From Hordeum vulgare subsp. vulgare (lineage: Eukaryota; Streptophyta; Magnoliopsida; Poales; Poaceae): a stretch of 64,000 nt of DNA. The notes under the pieces were generated by a model. It was given only the letters and a program-made list of their open reading frames with translations. It was not told the origin of the DNA and did not search any database. Position 1 is the stretch's first letter; the number at the start of each line of letters is the position of its first letter. Below, piece by piece: positions 57,873 to 64,000 of this stretch. The DNA is taken from assembly GCF_904849725.1 (NCBI RefSeq), contig NC_058522.1, positions 433,905,529 through 433,969,528 of the forward strand, read 5' to 3'. The position numbers and the translations under genes are program-made.

Positions 57873-59124
57873 CTACAATATTTATAGACAACTTTTAGAC
57901 TAAGTTCATGACAATTAAGTTCATTGAATCAAATTAAGTATGAACTCCCACTTAAATCGACATCCCTCTAGTCATCTAAGTGATACACGATCCATGTTGA
58001 CTAACCCGTGTCCGATCATCACGTGAGGCGGACTAGTCACCATGGTGAGCAACTCCATGCTGATCGTATTCAACCGTACGACTCATGTTCGACCTTTCGG
58101 TCTCTTGTATTCGAGGTCATGTCTGTACATGCTAAGCTCGTCGAGTCAACCTAGGTGTTTCGCGTGTGTAAATCTCGCTTACACCCGTTTTATTCGAACG
58201 TTAGAATCTATCACACCCGATCATCACGTGGTGCTTCGAGACAACGATCCTTCGCAATGGTGCACACTTAGGGGAATACATTCTCGAAATTTTGAGAGGG
58301 GTCATCTTATTATGCTACCATCGTTCTAAGCAATAAGATGAAAAACATGATAAACATCACAATGCAATCATATAGTGACATGATATGGCCATTATCATCT
58401 TTGCTGTTTTGATCTCCATCTTCAGGCATCGCATGATCATCATCGTCACCGGCATGACACCATGATCTCCATCATCATGATCTCCATCAACTTGTGTCCG
58501 TGAAGTCGTCACGCCAACTACTACTATCACTACTACTATAGCTAACCGTTAGCAATGAAGTAAAAGTAGTAAGCACATGGCGTTGCATCTCATACAATAA
58601 ATTAAGACAACTCCTATGGCTCCTGCCGGTTGTCATACTCATCGACATGCAAGTCGTGAAACCTAATACAATAACATGATCATCTCATACATCATACATG
58701 CAACATCACAACTTTGGCCATATCACATCACATGTCAAACCCTGCAAAAACAAGTTAGACGTCCAATAATTGTTGTTGCAAGTTTTACGTGGCTGATTTC
58801 GGTTTCTAGCAAGAACGCCTTCTTACCTACGTGACAGCCACAACGATGATATGCCAAAGCTATTTACCCTTCATAAGGACCCTTTTCATCAAATCCAATC
58901 CGACTAGAGTGGGAGAGACAGACACCCGCTAGCCACCTTTATGCACGGTGTACATGTCTGTCGGTGGAACCAGTCTCACGTAAGCGTACGTGTAATGTCT
59001 GTCCGGGCCGCTTCATCCCACAATACCGCCGGAAAAGAATAATACTAGTAGCGGCAAGCAATTGACAAATCATCGCCCACAACCTTTTGTGTTCTACTCG
59101 TGCATAGAATCTACGCATAGAAAA
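57873..59124 (-). other. Angela-type leader
   Basis: About 1.25 kb between the primer site and gag, no coding sequence. Homologous in length and place to the K3 leader 13379-14632. Confidence 0.7.
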
Positions 59125-59141
59125 CCTGGCTCAGATGCCAC
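59125..59141 (-). other. Angela-type primer binding site (tRNA-Met), mutated
   Basis: On the minus strand TGGCATCTGAGCCAGG stands next to the 5' LTR; two changes from TGGTATCAGAGCCAGG. Confidence 0.75.
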
Positions 59142-60917
59142 TGTTGGGTAACGTAGCATAAATTCAAAATTTTCCTACGCATATTCAGATCTTCCGATGG
59201 AGAGACCAGCAACGAGAGAGGGGTGAGTGCATCTTCATACCTTTGAAAATCGCTAAGCGGAAGCGTTACTAGAACGCGGTTGATGGAGTCGTACTCGCGG
59301 CGATTCGGATCGCGGTGTGATTCCGATCTAGTGCTGAACTATGGCAATTCCGCGTTCAACACACGTGCAGCCCGGTGACATCTCCCGCACCTTGATCCAG
59401 CAAGGAGGAGGGAGAGGTTGGGGAAGATCTCCGGCAGCACGACGGCGTGGTGTCGATGGAGAGACGAGGTCTCCCGGCAGGGCTTCGCCAAGCACCGGCA
59501 AAGAGGAGGAGAAAGGACAGCAGGGTTGCGCCGAGGGAGAGGAAGATTGTCTCCAAAAACCCAAAAGTGCCCACTATATATAGGGGGAGGGAGGGGCTGC
59601 GCCCCCTTGAGGGTTTCCCTCTCCTGGGAGGGGCGGCAGCCCTAGATGGGGGGAGGTGCGGCGGCCAAGGGGGGGAGGAGGGGTGGCGCACCCTTCTGGT
59701 GGGCCTTAGGCCCACCTGCGCTAGGGTTCCCCCCCCCCCCCCCCTCTCCCTTCTTCTTGCGCCATGGGCTGAGTGGGGGGCCGCACCAGCCCACCTAGGG
59801 GCTGGTTCGCTCCCGCACTTGGCCCATCTAGCCTCCCGGGGTCGTTGCCCCCTTCCGGTGGACCCCCGGGGCCACCTCCGGTGGTCCCGGTACGTTACCG
59901 GTGACGCCCGAAACACTTCCGGTGTCCGATACCATCCGTCCTATATATCAATCTTTACGTCCGGACCATTCCGAAGCTCCTCGTGATGTCCGGGATCTCA
60001 TCCGGGACTTCGAACAACTTTTGATAACCTCGTATAACAATTCCCTATAACCCTAGCGTCATCGAACCTTAAGTGTGTAGACCCTACGGGTTCGGGAGAC
60101 AGGTAGCCATGACCGAGACACCTCTCTGGCCAATAACTATCAGCAGGGTCTGGATACCCATGGTGGCTCCCACTTGCTCCACGATGATCTCATCGGATGA
60201 ACCACGATGTCAAGGATTCAATCAATCCCTTATACAATTCCCATTGTCTGTGGGTTTAGAACTTGCCCGAGATTCGATCGTTGGTATACCTATACCATGT
60301 TCAATCTCGTTACTGGTAAGTCTCTTTACTCGTTCCGTAGCACATTATCGTGTGACTAACTCCTTAGTCACATTGAGCTCATGATGATGTTCTACCGAGT
60401 GGGCCCAGAGATATCTCTCCGTCACACGGAGTGACAAATCCCGATCTCGATTCGTACCAACCCAACAGACACTTTCAGAGGTACCCGTAGTGCACCTTTA
60501 TAGTCACCCAGTTACGTCTTGACGTTTGATACACCCAAAGCACTCCTACGGTATCCGGGAGTTGCACAATCTCACGGTCGAAGGAAAAGACACTTGACAT
60601 TAGAAAATCTTTAGCATACGAACAATACGATGTAGTGCTACGCTTAGGATTGGGTCTTGTCCATCAGATCATGCTCCCAATGATCTGATCCCGTTATCAA
60701 TGACATCTAATTCCCATGACCAGGAAACCATGATCATCTATTGACTAACGATCTAGCAAACTAGAGGCTTGCTAGGGACACATTGTGATGTATTTATTCA
60801 CACATGTATTATTGTTTCCTGTTAATACAATAATAGCATGAACAATAGACGATTATCATGGACAAGGAAATATGATAATAACCATTTTATTATTGCCTCT
60901 AGGGCATATTTCCAACA
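59142..60917 (-). repeat. Angela-type 5' LTR (1776 bp)
   Basis: Plus-strand ends are TGTTGGGTAACG and TTTCCAACA, so the terminal inverted repeats are intact. A TATATATA lies at 59575-59582. Confidence 0.94.
59575..59582 (-). promoter_or_regulatory. Putative TATA box of Angela-type 5' LTR
   Basis: TATATATA, self-complementary, in the promoter-proximal part of the LTR. The 3' LTR has lost it in a small deletion. Confidence 0.5.
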
Positions 60918-60922
60918 CCGAT

Positions 60923-63900
60923 GCATAGTAAGAGAGTTAGACTTCATCATTGCATGATATATGTTTCTTTGTGCTCACTACTAAATTACAAATCATTGTT
61001 AATTAAAATTGGCTTTGATACACGTTGGGACCTTGATGGGTCCATTACTTGAGCACTTTATGGCTAGCTTAATGGCTTTACTATGAGGGAGACAACCCAA
61101 AATTTTATGGAGTCATTTATTTCTACCGAGTGCTTTTATAAGGTTTTAAAACAAAAAAATATAGAGGGGAACTTAAAACTTTTTCAAAAAGAGAAGCGAT
61201 TGGAAGGATGTGCATTGGAGAAATGAGGGTCGACCGTGAACACGTGTTTTCATGCTCATGGAAAAAATGTATAATTTTTCATGAGTTTCTCACAAAAATA
61301 ATTATCCCCTTTTTAAAAATTCATTGTATTATAAAATTAATGTGCCAAGATTTGTTATTAGGATGATTAGATTACTTGTTGGATGTGCGGTGCAAAAACA
61401 TAAACTTCGGCTGTACTGGGTGAATTTATATTTTTTACTGAAACATTGAAAATTTCTGCAATTTTTACACAGTAATTTTATGCAAATTGTTGACTTCTTC
61501 ATAATTTTTTAAGTTACATATGTAGGTTTAATATTCAGATTACTATAGACTGTCCCGTTTTTAACAAATTCTGTTTTTTTGATGCATTGTTTTGCTCGTT
61601 TTGATGAAACTATCAATTCTATCGATGGTATAAGCCATGTAGAAGTTATATTACAGTAGCTATAATGAAAAAACAAAATATTAATTGGTTTGAAGTACTT
61701 AAGGTAATAATTTTCATTATTATACTAACGGATCTCACGAGTTATCTGTTAAGTTTTGTGTGGATGAAGTGTTCGAAGTACAAGGAGGTCTCGATATGAG
61801 GACAAGGAGGAGAGGAAAGATTTGAAGATTGGTGATGCCCAAGGGACTTCAATTAAATATCCAAGTGGACTCAAGCGTCTAAGCTTGGGAATACACCGGA
61901 AGGCATCCTATCTTTTTTCAACAAGCATTAGTATGTTTTCGTCTTCATTTCGTTCATGTGATATGCGTGAATCTTGGAGTGTCTTTTGTGTTTAGTTTTC
62001 ACTTTTATTTTATCCACCATGATGTATGAGATAGTCCATGGTTGATTTATAGAATTCTCATTGAACTTTACTTATATCTTTTGAGTATGGATTTATAGAA
62101 TGCTTCATGTGCTTCACTTATATCATTTGAAGTTTGGATTGCCTGGTTCTCTACATATAGTAAACCACTATTTGTAGAATGCTCTTCTGCTTCACCTGTA
62201 TTTATTAAAGTGTGGTATTTTTTAGAAAGATTTAAACTCTCATGCTTCACTTATACCCATTTAGAGAGTAAAAAGGAATTGGTCATTTATATGGTTAGTC
62301 ATAAAATTCTACATAAAACTTATAGATCACTGAGTATGATATGTTTGATTCCATGCAATAGTTTTGCGACATTAAGATAGTAATATGTGGGTGCACTAGT
62401 TCATGACTGTGGATTAGTAAGAATATTAATGTTAAGGTTTGTGATTCCCTCAGCATGCACATATAGTCTCTGGTTATGTGATGAAGTTGGATCATAACTT
62501 ATCCTTGATTGAAATCCTTTGTTCTGTTATAATGAGATTCGTGTGATGGTTAAGTCCTCCCAACCTTCTCCCTCGGGGCATGCGGGTAGTGCTTTGCTTT
62601 GAGAGAGATAATAAAATGGCGCAATAAGTATGTGAGTTCTTCATGACTAATGTGAATCCATGGATATACGAAGTCTCACCTCCACATATTTGCTAGCCTC
62701 TTCAGTAGCGTGCATTGCCCTTTCTCACCTCGAGAGTCGGTACAAACTTCACAGGTGCATCAAAACCTCATGATATCATATGCTCTATCACACATAAGCC
62801 TTATTATATCTTCCTCAAAATAGCCATCATACACTATTATGGCATTTTGATAGCCATTCCGAGATATATTGCTATGCAACTTCCATCACTTCCATTTTTA
62901 TAACTTGAGCATTCATTGTCATATTGCTTTGCATGATCGTAAGATAGTTAGCATGATATTTCAATGGCTTGTCCCTTTTTAATGTCCGTGTTATGCTATA
63001 TCATTGCGCATGCTTGTACACTGCCAGAGGCATTCATATAGAGTCATACTTTGTTCTAGGTATTGAGTTGTAATATTGAGTTGTAAGTAAACAGAAGTTT
63101 GAGGATCATCATTATTCATTATTAGAGCATTGTCGCAGTGAGGAAAGGATGATGGAGACTATGATTCCCCCACATGTCGGATGAGACTCCGAACGAAATA
63201 TGAAAAATGGGTGAGGACAAATGAGCCAAGCACAAAAAAGGGAAAATAATGGGGGAGGCAAAAAAAGAAAAAAGGGAAAAACCCACCATGAAAAAAATAC
63301 ATAAATTAGAGAAAAGAGAGAAGGGGCATGCTTCTTACCACACTATCTTCATATGGAGAGTCTCTTGTTTTGTCACTTTCATATGCTAGTGGGAAATTTT
63401 CATTATAGAACTTGGCTTGTATATTTCGATGATGGGCTTTCTCAAATGCCCAAGGTCTTCATGAGCAAGCAAGTTGGATACACACCCACTTAGTGTTAAT
63501 CGAGCTTTCATACACTTATAGCTCTAGTGCATCCGTTGCATGGCAATCCCTACTCCTCGCATTGATATCTATTGATGGGCATCTCCATAGCCAATTGATA
63601 CGCTGATATGATGTGACAATTCCTTCTTCACTCTTACCCCTTCGAAACATACCACCATATTCCATTCCACCTTTATTATATAACCATGGTTCACGCTCAT
63701 GTATTGAGTAGTAATAAAAAGCTGAAGCACGTTAAAAAGTACTATCCAATTGCTTCATTTGACACCGGGGTACTCATGATTTATACCTTATGCTCGGAAA
63801 ACCAATCATGAAAAGCTATATGATTTTGTAGGGATAGCATTCTTCAAGAATTGTTATTTTGAAAGGACATGATTGTTTGCTAGTAAACCTGAGTATGGAA

Positions 63901-64000
63901 GTTTTTTTCAAATGATAGACTATTTCCATGAATCACTTGAATCTTAATGTTCATGCCATGATTCGATATATGATCAAGATTATGCTAGGTAGCATTCCAC
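60923..64000 (+). other. G5 non-coding internal region
   Basis: Just over 3 kb without a credible gene. Four CTTCACTTATAT-like motifs (62066, 62112, 62190, 62244), one AAGCTTGGGAATAC and one GGAGACAACCCAA match the G1 non-coding region in order. It runs to the window end with no sign of the 3' LTR. Confidence 0.65.

Larger units (their letters stand above)
52099..60917 (-). mobile_element. Angela/BARE/WIS-type Copia retrotransposon, complete, antisense (8.82 kb)
   Basis: Two LTRs (52099-53857, 59142-60917) flanked by CCGAT. Read on the minus strand: 5' LTR, mutated initiator-Met primer site, 1.27-kb leader, gag-pol, polypurine tract, 3' LTR. Protein order (gag, protease, integrase, RT, RNase H) is Copia, and the LTR opening TGTTGGAAATATGCCC is the mark of this Triticeae group. 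Four in-frame stops and one frameshift silence it. By eye the LTRs differ every 15-25 bases in places, so it is not recent. Confidence 0.95.
49872..64000 (+). mobile_element. G5: non-autonomous Gypsy-type element, split by an antisense Angela element, right end cut
   Basis: A 5'-truncated LTR (49872-50768), tRNA-Asp-type primer site, a degenerate frame (50940-52098), the Copia insertion, then 3.1 kb of non-coding sequence (60923-64000). That non-coding part has the same layout as G1 3095-5767: GGGAGACAACCCAA near 61088, CTAAGCTTGGGAATAC near 61878, and repeated CTTCACTTATAT at 62066-62250. The 3' LTR must lie right of the window. No pol is visible. Confidence 0.75.

Noticed and set aside
1..64000. 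Host protein-coding genes, tRNA or rRNA genes
   Set aside because: No region shows a non-transposon domain, a tRNA cloverleaf with A and B boxes, or rRNA sequence that I can recognise; tRNA-like matches are primer binding sites only.

Overview
The window looks like intergenic DNA from a large grass genome, most probably Triticeae (wheat, Aegilops or barley). I could find no host gene. Almost every stretch is a transposable element or an element nested in another. The Triticeae call rests on recognisable families: BARE/WIS/Angela-type Copia LTRs, Maximus/SIRE-like Copia gag genes, gag-only Gypsy elements whose LTRs begin TGATACGTCTC, and a CACTA element with GACGGCAAAG subterminal repeats. Family names are from memory of sequence character, not from a search.

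Layout, left to right. 1-7364 is a gag-protease-only Gypsy element (G1); its 5' LTR is cut by the window edge. It sits in the gag gene of an antisense Maximus-like Copia element (C1: gag 7365-8497, LTR 8549-9314 continuing at 33568-34157). The C1 LTR is split by a sense Copia element (K3, 9315-33567) that carries three LTRs. The third LTR of K3 is itself split by a 13.07-kb CACTA DNA transposon (20248-33320, TSD TGC) encoding a TNPD-type transposase and a second multi-exon protein. 34158-38237 is the 5' LTR and gag of a second antisense Maximus-like element (C2).

From 38238 to about 48990 lies an antisense Mutator-like (MULE) transposase gene, split by a Gypsy element with gag and pol (G3, 39735-47775). 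The 3' LTR of G3 holds a 799-bp PIF/Harbinger-type element (46524-47322, TSD TTA). 48991-49871 is unassigned. 49872-64000 is a second non-autonomous Gypsy element (G5), interrupted by an antisense Angela-type Copia (52099-60917, TSD CCGAT).

Most element proteins are broken by stops, frameshifts or loss of catalytic residues. Within any nest the inner element is younger: CACTA after K3 after C1, Harbinger after G3 after MULE, Angela after G5. The least usual structures are the three-LTR Copia, a seven-unit ~455-bp tandem array in the CACTA whose units each contain a purine/pyrimidine snap-back, a ~105-bp-arm hairpin in the CACTA leader, and short motifs shared by the non-coding halves of the two non-autonomous Gypsy elements.
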